Source of the DNA: Duganella sp. CF402
GTDB lineage: Bacteria > Pseudomonadota > Gammaproteobacteria > Burkholderiales > Burkholderiaceae_D
Direction: 5' to 3'
Length of the DNA stretch: 64,000 nt
NCBI RefSeq assembly: GCF_900109645.1
Contig: NZ_FOBG01000006.1
Coordinates: forward strand, 35,674 to 99,673
Below are positions 25,067-34,100 of this stretch, in pieces (the first letter of the stretch is position 1; every line of letters begins with the position of its first letter). Position numbers and translations under genes: made by a program. The notes under the pieces were generated by a model, which saw only the letters and a program-made list of their open reading frames with translations, was not told the origin of the DNA and ran no database searches.

Positions 25067-25222
25067 CGTCTTCTTCCCTCGATAGTAATGATTCAAACTT
25101 TGCATCCTGTCCACGCAACGGCAGCGACGCGAGGCCGGCATTGTACCATCTTGTCCCCGCCACTAGCCGCAGCAGCAGGCTTTGTGGCATATTGCCTCTA
25201 GTAAAAGTCTTCTACTATTTTC

Positions 25223-26938
25223 ATGAAACTCACCCGCCTGCTAACCCTGTCGACCGCCGTGCTGGCGGCGCTGGTGATTGGCATGCTGAGCCACATTACG
25301 CGCGACGCCTGGCTGCACTACGAGCACACCAATACCGGTCTGCAGGCGCTGCGCCTGACGCAGCGCGCGATGGTGGCGGCGGAAAAGCTGGCCTACGAGC
25401 GCGGCCCCGTCAACGCCGTGCTGGGCGACCAGCAGCCGGCCGATCCCGCGTTGCAGGAGCGGCTGCTGCGGGCGCGGGCCGCCACCGACCTGGCGCTGCT
25501 GCAACTGGAACGCGAACTGCAGGCTGACATCGGGGCGCCGCATCCGGTGGGGATGGCGCCGCTGTACCGCGCGCTGGCTGCGGCGCGCACCACGGTCGAC
25601 CAACTGGCCGCGCTGCCGCCGGACGGACGCTCGGCAGCGCGGCTGGGCGGCGCGGTCGGCCAGATGTTTGCGCTGGTGCCGCTGGCGCTGGACGCGGTGA
25701 CCGGCTACACACTGGCCTCCGAACGCGCCTACCCGCGCATCGCCCGCACGCTGATCAAAGCGCGCTATGCGGTCGAGCTGCGCGAGTATGCGGGCCGGCA
25801 GGGCTCCGTGCTGACGGTGGCGCTGGCCATGCGCCAACCGCTCACGGAGGCCGACTACGCACAACTGCAAGCGCTGCGTGGCCGCGTGACCCAATTGCGC
25901 CAGCAAATGCTCACGCCTGGCGATGGCAGTTCGCCTGAGTTGATCGCGGCCATCGCGCGCGTGGACGAGGTATCGCTGGGCGCCGGCCAACGGCTGGTGC
26001 AGGCGGTCGAACAAGCCAGCCGCGCGGGCCGCGACTATGGCCTGGACACCGGCCAGTTCGTCCAACGCTATGTGCCGGCCATGTCGCCGATCCTGGCGCT
26101 GCGCGATGAGCTGCTGCGCGAGGCGCAGGAGCAGGCCGGGCGCGATCACGAACACGCGCGCTATGAACTGCTGATTGCCAGCCTGTCGGGCGTGGCCATC
26201 CTGCTGGCGTTGACGCTGCTGATCCTGATCGTGAGGCGGCGCGTGGTGGTGCCGGTGTTGCGCGCCACGCGCGCGGTGATCCGGCTGGGAAATGGCGACT
26301 ACTCGCGCGACCCCAGCGGCTCATCGCGGCAGGATGAAATCGGCGACATGCTGCGCGCGCTGTCCACGCTGCGCACCAACAGCATCGAGCGGCAGCAGCT
26401 GGAACTGGAGCGCCAGCACCTGATCCAGGAGCTGCGCCTGCGCGCCGATACCGACTACCTGACCGGCATCCTGAACCGCCGCGCCTTCACCTCGGCCGGC
26501 GCCAAGCGGCTGCGCCATGCTTACGACTGCAACGCCTCGCAGTCATTGCTGCTGTTCGATATCGATCATTTCAAGATGGTCAACGATACCTACGGCCATG
26601 AGGCGGGCGATCTGGTGTTGAAGCGGGTGGTGGCGCTGGTGCGCGACCAGCTGCGCGACGGCGAGCTGGTGGCCCGCCACGGCGGCGAAGAGTTTGTAGT
26701 GATGCCGGCGCACTGCAGCCCGCAGCAGGCCATGCTGCTGGCGGAACGGCTGCGCAAGGCGATCGCCGACGCGCCGATCGAACTGGCTGACGGCCGCGCC
26801 TTGCAGGTGACCGCCAGCTTCGGCGTCGCCAGCGCCAGCGGACCAGTGGCCTCGCTGGACAATCTGCTGCACGCGGCCGACCAGGCGCTGTACAGCGCCA
26901 AGCACAAGGGCCGCAACCGCGTCGAGAGCGCGGCCTAG
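25223..26938 (+). CDS. Membrane diguanylate cyclase (sensor, HAMP, GGDEF)
   Basis: 571 residues. Membrane segment near 7-25, a helical periplasmic sensor of about 290 residues, a second membrane segment near 312-335, a HAMP region (VLRATRAVIRLGNGDYSRD), and a GGDEF domain from about 400. The active-site motif is GGEEF at 487-491, so synthesis of c-di-GMP is expected. At the inhibitory-site position the sequence is R478-D-G-E481, i.e. RxxE rather than RxxD, so product feedback may be weak. No good ribosome site is seen before the ATG. It diverges from panD and its stop is 4 bases from that of the convergent hydrolase gene. Confidence 0.93.
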   Translation: MKLTRLLTLSTAVLAALVIGMLSHITRDAWLHYEHTNTGLQALRLTQRAMVAAEKLAYERGPVNAVLGDQQPADPALQERLLRARAATDLALLQLERELQADIGAPHPVGMAPLYRALAAARTTVDQLAALPPDGRSAARLGGAVGQMFALVPLALDAVTGYTLASERAYPRIARTLIKARYAVELREYAGRQGSVLTVALAMRQPLTEADYAQLQALRGRVTQLRQQMLTPGDGSSPELIAAIARVDEVSLGAGQRLVQAVEQASRAGRDYGLDTGQFVQRYVPAMSPILALRDELLREAQEQAGRDHEHARYELLIASLSGVAILLALTLLILIVRRRVVVPVLRATRAVIRLGNGDYSRDPSGSSRQDEIGDMLRALSTLRTNSIERQQLELERQHLIQELRLRADTDYLTGILNRRAFTSAGAKRLRHAYDCNASQSLLLFDIDHFKMVNDTYGHEAGDLVLKRVVALVRDQLRDGELVARHGGEEFVVMPAHCSPQQAMLLAERLRKAIADAPIELADGRALQVTASFGVASASGPVASLDNLLHAADQALYSAKHKGRNRVESAA

Positions 26939-26942
26939 CTGG

Positions 26943-28502
26943 TTAAGGGCTGGTCATCACCGGCGTGAAGTTCAGGTCGCGGAAGTCGTAGCTGAAATCC
27001 GTTTCGGTGGAGATGGGTGCCATCTTCATGCGCTCAATACTGCCGTCCGGATTCAGCGCGAAGGTCACGTAGGCGTCGGCGTTGAAGTTGCGCTCTTTCC
27101 AGCGCACGATGAAGCTGTCGTGCTGGAAGTGCTCCAGTTCCCCGCTCAGGTCCGGCGTGCCGGCAAACCGCATGATGCGCTTGCCGCCCTCCTCGCGGAT
27201 GCTCACCTTGCCGTACCACGCATCCTCATACTCGCCATCGTAGGCCGACAGCGGCAGCGACGGTTTCGAGTCCGCCGCGCGCGCGGTCTGCTCCTTGCCC
27301 TGGCGCGTCAGCTCTTCCTTGTGCGCGGCCGCTTCCTGGTCCGCATACAGCTGGATCCAGTCAGTCGGTTGCACCTTCAGGTACTGATCGAGGATGCGAT
27401 AGTACAGCGACGACATGGCCGGGCTGTTCTCCGCATTGGTCAGGATGGCGATGCCGAGCTTCTCCTCCGGCACCATCAGCACCAGCGAATAAAAGCCTTG
27501 CAGCGCGCCGGTGTGCAGCACCACTTTGCGGCCCTTGTAGTCGCGCAGCTGGAAACCCAGGCCATAGGCAAAGAAGTTGGCCTTGGTCGCGGCCAGCGGC
27601 GGCTTGGGTTCGCGGATGGGCATCGGCGTTTGCGCGGTCCACATCTCGGCCGCCTGTCTGGCGCTCAACAGCTGCTTGCCGTTCTCCATTTTGCCTTGGT
27701 TGAGCAGCACCGTCATCCAGCGCGCGATGTCTTCGGCGTTGGTGTTGATGCCCACCGCGCCACCGGCGTTCGGCACCGGCATCGGCTTCACGACGGCGAT
27801 CTGCTCCCCGATCTTGCTGTGCGGCGAAGCGTAGTCGCTGGTGGCGCGCATGTCGGCCACGCTGGTGTTGGTGGCGCTCATGCCCAGCGGCGTGAAGATG
27901 CGGTCGCGCATCGCTTCGCCCCACGGCTTGCCATCCTTGTCGGCGATGATCTTGCCGGCCACGATGTACAGCAGATTGTCATACGCGTAGCTGGCGCGGA
28001 AGCTGGTGGCCGGCTTGATGTAGCGCAGCCTGGCGATGATGTCATCACTGCTGAAGGTGGAACTCGGCCACCACAGCAAATCGCCGGCGCCCAGACCAAG
28101 GCCGCTGCGATGCACCAGCAGGTCGCGCACCGTCATCTGGCCGGTCACATACGAGTCGTACATCTGGAAGCCCGGCAGGTGTTTGGTGACGGGATCGTCC
28201 CATGCCAGCTTGCCCTCGTCGACCAGCATCGCCAGGCCCGCAGCGGTGAAGCCCTTGGAGTTGGAGGCGATTTCAAACAGCGTCTTGCCGTCCACCGGTG
28301 CAGGCTCGCCCAGCTTGCGCACGCCGTAGCCCTTGGCCGTCACCAGCTTGCCATCCTTGACGATGGCGACCGCCATGCCCGGCACGTCGAAGGTTTTCAA
28401 TACCCGGTTGGCATCAGCATCGAGATTGAATGCCGGCGCTGCATATGCCCCCACGGCAGCCAGCGCGAACGCGGCCGCCACAAAAGTCTGGTTCAGTTTC
28501 AT
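26943..28502 (-). CDS. Exported serine beta-lactamase-like hydrolase with C-terminal DUF3471 domain
   Basis: 519 residues. Its ATG overlaps the stop of the M1 peptidase gene by ATGA, so the two are coupled. Signal peptide MKLNQTFVAAAFALAAVGAYA. Class C beta-lactamase/DD-peptidase fold: nucleophile S80 in SNSK (SxxK), tyrosine motif YDN in YAYDNLLY, and HTG in VLHTGALQG at the third motif. A C-terminal beta domain (from about residue 415, LSAYDGEYEDAWYG) matches DUF3471. Such proteins are esterases, D-aminopeptidases or peptidases rather than antibiotic-resistance enzymes. The pairing with an aminopeptidase suggests periplasmic peptide breakdown. Substrate unknown. Confidence 0.9.
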   Translation of the reverse strand: MKLNQTFVAAAFALAAVGAYAAPAFNLDADANRVLKTFDVPGMAVAIVKDGKLVTAKGYGVRKLGEPAPVDGKTLFEIASNSKGFTAAGLAMLVDEGKLAWDDPVTKHLPGFQMYDSYVTGQMTVRDLLVHRSGLGLGAGDLLWWPSSTFSSDDIIARLRYIKPATSFRASYAYDNLLYIVAGKIIADKDGKPWGEAMRDRIFTPLGMSATNTSVADMRATSDYASPHSKIGEQIAVVKPMPVPNAGGAVGINTNAEDIARWMTVLLNQGKMENGKQLLSARQAAEMWTAQTPMPIREPKPPLAATKANFFAYGLGFQLRDYKGRKVVLHTGALQGFYSLVLMVPEEKLGIAILTNAENSPAMSSLYYRILDQYLKVQPTDWIQLYADQEAAAHKEELTRQGKEQTARAADSKPSLPLSAYDGEYEDAWYGKVSIREEGGKRIMRFAGTPDLSGELEHFQHDSFIVRWKERNFNADAYVTFALNPDGSIERMKMAPISTETDFSYDFRDLNFTPVMTSP

Positions 28503-30340
28503 TGCTTCTTGAATGCCTTGTCGACTGCCACTTGCGTGATCGGGTGATAGTGCGAACGCGCCTTGCTGTACAAGGTCTTGGCCCAGTCCTTCTCGTTCGG
28601 ATTGGCCAACAGCGCTTTGTACAGCGGCACCACGTACAGGCGGCGGCCGACGCTCATCAGGAATTTCTCCAGCGGTTCGCGCACGTTGTAGCCAGCCTTC
28701 ACCGACGACAGGTAGAAGCGGTAGGCGATTTCGTTGTTGCCGCTCTTGCCCAGGCCGAAGGTCTGGTCCAGTTCCTGCATCTGCGCGGCGCTGGCCTTGC
28801 CGTCGATGTCGTTCAGGAAGTGCATCCACTCCAGCGCCACCCAGCTCTTGGCGTTCAGCTGCGCGGTTGGCAGTTCGCCTTTCAGCCATGCGGTGCGCTG
28901 CGTGTCCACAGCGGCGAAACGCGGCGAGGCTTCGCGCTTGGCGGTGGCGGGAATGCCAGGGCTGTACAGCCATTCATCGAGCTCGCTGGCCGACATGAAT
29001 TCCGGATGCGCATCCAGCAGGTTTTTCTTCAGGTAGGAGACAAATTCGTCGGTGGTGGCCGACTGGAAGGCGTGCGAGTCGAACCAGCCGCGCAGGAACG
29101 GGTCGAACAGCTCGCGGCCGGCGCGCTGCTCCAGCGTGTGCAGGAACCATGCGCCTTTCGGATAAATCAGGCTGCCGTCTGCGTAGACCGATGGATCGGT
29201 GTCCGGGCCGCGCGTGGCCAATGCCTGCTTGGCTGCCGGGATAGTCGCCAGCGATGCCAACGCCTGCTCCTGTTCCACCTGCTGCTGCATTTGCGCGAAC
29301 TCGGCGCCGTACAGTTTTTCGACGATGCGGGTGGTAACGTAGGTGGTGAAGCCTTCGTTCATCCAGGTGTACTTCCAGGAGGCGTTGGTCACCAGGTTGC
29401 CGGACCACGAGTGCGCCAGTTCATGCGCGATCAAGTCGTTCAGGCTGCGGTCGCCGGCGATCATGGTCGGCGTGAGGAAGGTCATGCGCGGATTTTCCAT
29501 GCCGCCGTACGGGAACGATGGCGGCAGCACGATCATGTCGTAACGCTCCCAGCGATACGGGCCGTACAGGCCTTCCGCCGCGTCGATCATTTTTTCGGTG
29601 TCGCCCAGTTCATAGGCGGCCGCTTCGATGCGCGCCGGTTCGGCGTAGACGGCGGTGCGCGGGCCGAGGTTGCGCACTTCGATTTCGCCGATGGCGATGG
29701 CCAGCAGGTAGGATGGAATCGGCTGCGCCATCTTGAATTTCCAGCCGCCGGCGCCGGTCGATTGCTGGTCGTTCTCGGCGCTCATCACCACGCGCAGGCC
29801 GGCCGGTGCTTCAATGCGGGCGCTGTAGGTGAAGCGCACGGCAGGCGTATCCTGGATCGGCGCCCACGAGCGGGCGTTGATGTCCTGCGACTGGCTGAAC
29901 ATGAATGGACGCTTGCCGGACATGGTCTGCTCCGGCGCCATCCACTGCAGCGCGGCGGCCGACGGCGCGGTGCGGTAGTACACGCGCACTTTCTGCGGCT
30001 GGAACGGCAGGGCGATGCGCAGCGCGCGGCCCTTCTCGGCATTCAGCTTGTCGAGCATGAAGGAGGCGGCGGTCCATTTGCCGTTGGCGGCCAGCACCTG
30101 CACCTTGGCGATGTTGAGTTCATTGGTGTCCAGCACCAGCGTGCGGGCGGACTTGTCGATCCAGTTCAGCGTCAGCTCGGCGTAGCCGGACAGGATCTTG
30201 TGGCTGAAGTCTGCTTTCAGGTCGAGATGCAAATCGGTGGTGCGGACCTGGTCGTAGCGGGCATAGCTCAGCGGATCGGCGTGAGCGGCGAGCGACATGC
30301 ATGCGGATAGCACGAAGGCGGCGAGAGTCTTCTTGATCAT
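28499..30340 (-). CDS. Exported M1-family aminopeptidase (leukotriene-A4-hydrolase-like)
   Basis: 613 residues from the ATG at 30340, which opens a clear signal peptide (MIKKTLAAFVLSACMSLAAHA); an upstream in-frame ATG at 30568 would run through the riboswitch region and is rejected. The exopeptidase motif is YGGMENP, the zinc motif HELAH at 306-310 with the third ligand E329 in MNEGFTTY. The C-terminal helical domain (from about 470) is like that of leukotriene A4 hydrolases. It removes N-terminal residues from peptides in the periplasm. It forms a two-gene operon with the downstream serine hydrolase. Confidence 0.94.
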   Translation of the reverse strand: MIKKTLAAFVLSACMSLAAHADPLSYARYDQVRTTDLHLDLKADFSHKILSGYAELTLNWIDKSARTLVLDTNELNIAKVQVLAANGKWTAASFMLDKLNAEKGRALRIALPFQPQKVRVYYRTAPSAAALQWMAPEQTMSGKRPFMFSQSQDINARSWAPIQDTPAVRFTYSARIEAPAGLRVVMSAENDQQSTGAGGWKFKMAQPIPSYLLAIAIGEIEVRNLGPRTAVYAEPARIEAAAYELGDTEKMIDAAEGLYGPYRWERYDMIVLPPSFPYGGMENPRMTFLTPTMIAGDRSLNDLIAHELAHSWSGNLVTNASWKYTWMNEGFTTYVTTRIVEKLYGAEFAQMQQQVEQEQALASLATIPAAKQALATRGPDTDPSVYADGSLIYPKGAWFLHTLEQRAGRELFDPFLRGWFDSHAFQSATTDEFVSYLKKNLLDAHPEFMSASELDEWLYSPGIPATAKREASPRFAAVDTQRTAWLKGELPTAQLNAKSWVALEWMHFLNDIDGKASAAQMQELDQTFGLGKSGNNEIAYRFYLSSVKAGYNVREPLEKFLMSVGRRLYVVPLYKALLANPNEKDWAKTLYSKARSHYHPITQVAVDKAFKKQ

Positions 30341-30403
30341 GGTCTTACTTTCAATGTTTTGCTGGATCGCCGAGCAGAATATCACAGCCATGTTTCTGGC
30401 ATG

Positions 30404-30412
30404 TGTTAGAAT
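30404..30412 (+). promoter_or_regulatory. Extended -10 promoter for the riboswitch-controlled gene
   Basis: TGTTAGAAT is a good extended -10 element (TG-n-TAGAAT). Transcription would start near 30419, just before the conserved part of the riboswitch. No clear -35 element is seen 17 bases upstream, as is common with extended -10 promoters. Confidence 0.5.
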
Positions 30413-30420
30413 CCGGGCCG

Positions 30421-30576
30421 TAATTGGGGAGTAGTCGGCTTGCGCCTCCCCGGCGCAAGAACCTGTGTCAACATAATCGGTCCGCAGACCGTGGTGCAGG
30501 TGGCTGTAAGGCTTGACGAGACCATGATCATTGCGCGGCCATGTAGGGCCGGAGCCGCGCTTGGTCATTGGTTTTT
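30421..30576 (+). promoter_or_regulatory. yybP-ykoY manganese riboswitch
   Basis: The hallmark conserved blocks are present in order: ATTGGGGAGTAG (GGGGAGTAG at 30426-30434), GTGTCAACATAAT near 30465, and TTGACGAGACC (GACGAGACC at 30515-30523). These match the Mn2+-sensing yybP-ykoY aptamer as found upstream of E. coli mntP and alx. After it, GCGCGGC (30531-30537) can pair with GCCGCGC (30554-30560), extended by weaker pairs, just before TTTTT at 30572-30576, giving a terminator-like stem that uses the 3' part of the aptamer. That suits Mn2+-dependent relief of termination. The gene behind it is a GDT1-type manganese transporter, which fits. Confidence 0.9.
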
Positions 30577-30608
30577 CGTATCCGGCCCGCTAACCTTACG
30601 CATACATC

Positions 30609-31184
30609 ATGGAAGCCTTCCTCGTCTCTACCGGCATCGTCGCCCTCGCAGAAATCGGCGACAAAACCCAACTGCTCGCTTTTGTACTCGCCGCCCGGTT
30701 CCGCCGCCCGCTGCCGATTGTCGCCGGTATCTTCGTCGCCACCATTGCCAACCACGCCTTTGCCGCCGCCGTCGGCGCCTGGATCACCAGTTTGATGGGG
30801 CCAGACCTGCTGCGCTGGGTGCTGGGCGTCTCCTTCCTGGCGATGGCCGCGTGGACGCTGGTGCCCGATAAGCTGGACGACGACGAGGCCGAACTGGCCA
30901 GGTACGGCGTGTTCCTCACCACCCTGATCGCTTTCTTCCTGGCCGAGATGGGCGACAAGACGCAGGTCGCCACCGTGGCGCTGGCGGCGCGCTATCACGG
31001 CATCGTCGCCGTGGTGTGCGGCACCACGCTGGGCATGATGCTGGCGAACGTGCCGGCCGTGTACTTCGGCGACAAGATCGCCAACCGCGTCTCGCTCAAA
31101 CTGGTGCACGGCATCGCCGCGCTGATCTTCGCCGCGCTGGGCGCGGCGACCTTGCTGGGCGCCGGCGCGAGCTTAGGCGTTTAA
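30609..31184 (+). CDS. GDT1/TMEM165 (UPF0016) family manganese exporter
   Basis: 191 residues and about six membrane segments. The two family signatures E-x-G-D-K-T are seen: ALAEIGDKTQL near residue 14 and FLAEMGDKTQV near residue 115, in the usual inverted-repeat arrangement. Members transport Mn2+ (and Ca2+) out of the cytoplasm; the yybP-ykoY riboswitch directly upstream supports manganese efflux under excess Mn2+. The stop lies 12 bases inside the convergent cyclic-glucan synthase gene. No clear ribosome site; initiation may depend on the leader structure. Confidence 0.93.
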   Translation: MEAFLVSTGIVALAEIGDKTQLLAFVLAARFRRPLPIVAGIFVATIANHAFAAAVGAWITSLMGPDLLRWVLGVSFLAMAAWTLVPDKLDDDEAELARYGVFLTTLIAFFLAEMGDKTQVATVALAARYHGIVAVVCGTTLGMMLANVPAVYFGDKIANRVSLKLVHGIAALIFAALGAATLLGAGASLGV

Positions 31185-34100
31185 GGCTGGCGGCGATGCC
31201 GGCGATACCGGCGGCGGCGCAGGCAGCAGCAGCTCCACCTGCCGCACGCCGCCGCTGTCCCGCAGTTCGATCATCAGGTCGTGCTGCGGCACGCCATCCA
31301 CCGTCAGTAGCGGCGTCGCCGTGCCGTTGCGCACCACGCGGATTTCGTAGCTGGTGCCGGCGTGGCGGTAGGTCAGCTTGAAGCCACTCCACTCCGGCGG
31401 CATGCGCGGCTCCAGCTTGAGGTGCGTGGCGGTGCGCGTGAGGCCCAGCAGCGATTCAAGCAGCAGCCGGTACATCCAGCCGGACGAACCGGTGTACCAG
31501 CTCCAGCCGCCGCGCCCCACGTGCGGCGCCACCGCATACACGTCGGCCGTCACCACGTACGGTTCGACCTTGTAGCGCGCGCTCTTCTCCGGCGTGGCGG
31601 CATGCTGCACCGGATTGATCATGCGCGCCAGTTCCCATGCACGTTCGGTTTCGCCCAGTCGCGCAAACGCCATCGCGGTCCAGATGGCGGCATGCGTGTA
31701 CTGGCCGCCGTTCTCGCGCACGCCCGGCACGTAGCCGCGTATGTAGCCGGGATTCGGCCCGGCCTTGTCGAACGGCGGATCGAGCAATTGGATGATGCCG
31801 GAATCGCGCCGCACCAGGCGCTGATTGACCTGCTCCATCGCACCGCGTACGCGCACCGGATCGGCGGCGCCAGACAGCACGCCCCAGCTTTGCGAAATCG
31901 AATCGATCTGGCATTCCTCGTTGGTGTGCGATCCCAGCGGCGTGCCGTCGTCGAAATAGGCGCGGCGATACCACTCGCCATCCCAGGCGTTTTGCTCGAC
32001 GTTGGCGGCAATGCTGCGCGCCTGTTCGCGGCACTCGGCGGCGAACGCCTCGTCGTGCCGCAAGTCCGCCACCTCGGCGAAGCGCTGCAGCACTTCGCAC
32101 AGGAAGAAGGCCAGCCACACGCTCTCCCCTTTGCCATGCTCGCCCACCTTGTCCATGCCGTCGTTCCAGTCGCAGGAGCCGATCAGCGGCAGGCCGTGCT
32201 GGCCGAAGCGCAGGCCGTTGCGGATGGCGCGCACGCAGTGGTCGTACAGCGTGCCCTGCTCGCCCGAGCGGGCCGGCAAATCGTAGTAGGAGTCCTCTTC
32301 CGGCTTGACCGGGCGGCCTTCCAGATAAGCCACGCTTTCATCGAGGACGGCGCTGTCGCCGGTGGCGGAGACGTAGCGCCATGCGCCCAGCGGCAGCCAG
32401 AGATAATCGTCCGAGCAGTGCGTGCGCACGCCGCGATCCGATGGCGGATGCCACCAGTGCTGCACATCGCCTTCCAGGAATTGATGCGCGGCGCAGAGCA
32501 GCAGTTGATCGCGCAGCAGCTGCGGCTGCGTGTGGATGGTGGCCATCGCGTCCTGCAGCTGGTCGCGGAAACCGAACGCGCCGCCCGACTGGTAGTAGCC
32601 GCTGCGCGCCCAGATGCGGCAGGCGATGGTCTGGTACATCAGCCAGCCGTTGGCGAGGACGTCCAGCTCCGGCTCCGGCGTCTCGACGCGCACCGCGCTC
32701 AACACCTCGTTCCAGTGCGCGTGCACGGCGGCCAGCGCTTCATGCGCCGCTCCGGCGCTGCGGTGTTTCTGTACCAGGCTGCTGGCGTCGGCATTGCGTC
32801 GTCCGCCCACGCCCAGCACGAACACGATCTCGCGCTCCTGCCCCGGCAGCAGATCGAACGGCGCCTGGATCGCGCCGCAAGCGTCCAGCCCCGCGCCGAT
32901 CTTGCCCGACAGGCGCGCGCGCCGCAGCGCCGCCGGCTCCTCCAGCGTGCCGTTGCGGCCCATGAATTCCGTGCGGTCGCCACTGACGGTGCGCAGCGTG
33001 GCGTCGCAATCGAAGAAGGCCACGCGGCCGCCGAACTCCGTGTTGTAGGCGTTGCGGGCAAACAGCGCGCCGCTGACCGGGTCCGCTTCCGTAATGACGT
33101 GCATGCCCGATTTGGAACGCATGTCGCCCAGCACCCACTCGACATAGCCGAAGACCGACAGGCGGCGCTGCACCAGCGAATCGTTGCGCACCTTGAGCAC
33201 GGTGTACTTGAGCGGCGCGTCGATGGCGACGAAGGTGGTCATCTCGCTGTGGATACCAGTCTCGATATGCTCGAACACGCTGTAGCCAAAGCCATGCCGC
33301 GTGATGTACACGCCATTGCCGCGCACCGGCAAGGCGGTCGGCGACCAGAACTGGCCGCTCTGTTCATCGCGCAGGTAGAAGGCCTCGCCGCCGCTGTCGC
33401 TGACCGGATCGTTGTGCCACGGCGTGATGCGGAATTCGTGCGCGTTCTCGTGCCATGTATAGGCTTGCCCGCTCTCCGAGATCACGCTGCCAAACTGCGG
33501 ATTGGCCAGCACATTGGACCACGGCGCCGGCGTGCGCTGGGTGTCGCTGGTGGTGATGACATATTCGCGCCCGTCCGGCGTGAAGCCGCCGATGCCGTTT
33601 TCCAGCACCAGCCCGCGCGCCGGATGCACGTGCGGCCCGGCGTCCGCATACTCGCCGCGGTTGTCGACCAGCAGCGGCGACATGCGCATCGCCGCCGGGG
33701 CCGGGCGCTTGATCTGCTCGGCCAGCGTGCCGCGCGCGTCGCTGATGATGGCGCGCGCCACCGATTGCAGCAGCACCCTGTCCTCGTTGGCGATCTGGTC
33801 GGCCAGCCGCACGAAGATGCCGCCCGGGCGGTCGATGGCCTGGGCGTCGATGCCGGAGGCGATCAGCCCCATGATCTGGTCGTGCAAGGCCTGGCGGTAG
33901 CCGGATTGGTCTTCGTACCAGATCACCAGGTCCACCACCAGCCCTTTCAAACGCCAGTAGGCGTGCGCCTGCACCATCTGGCGCGCCAGTTCGATGTTGG
34001 CCGGGTCCTTGATCTGCAGCAGCACGATCGGCAGGTCGCCCGAAATCGCATACGCCCACAGGCCGGACTGGCCGCGCTGGTTTTTCATCAGCGTGCCGGC

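Noticed and set aside
26943..28502. Antibiotic-resistance beta-lactamase
   Set aside because: SxxK, YxN and HTG motifs fit, but the DUF3471 tail and length indicate an esterase/peptidase relative, not a resistance enzyme.
28503..28973. N-terminal extension of the beta-lactamase-like protein
   Set aside because: It lies inside the M1 peptidase gene and would bury the signal peptide; the ATGA overlap start is far better.
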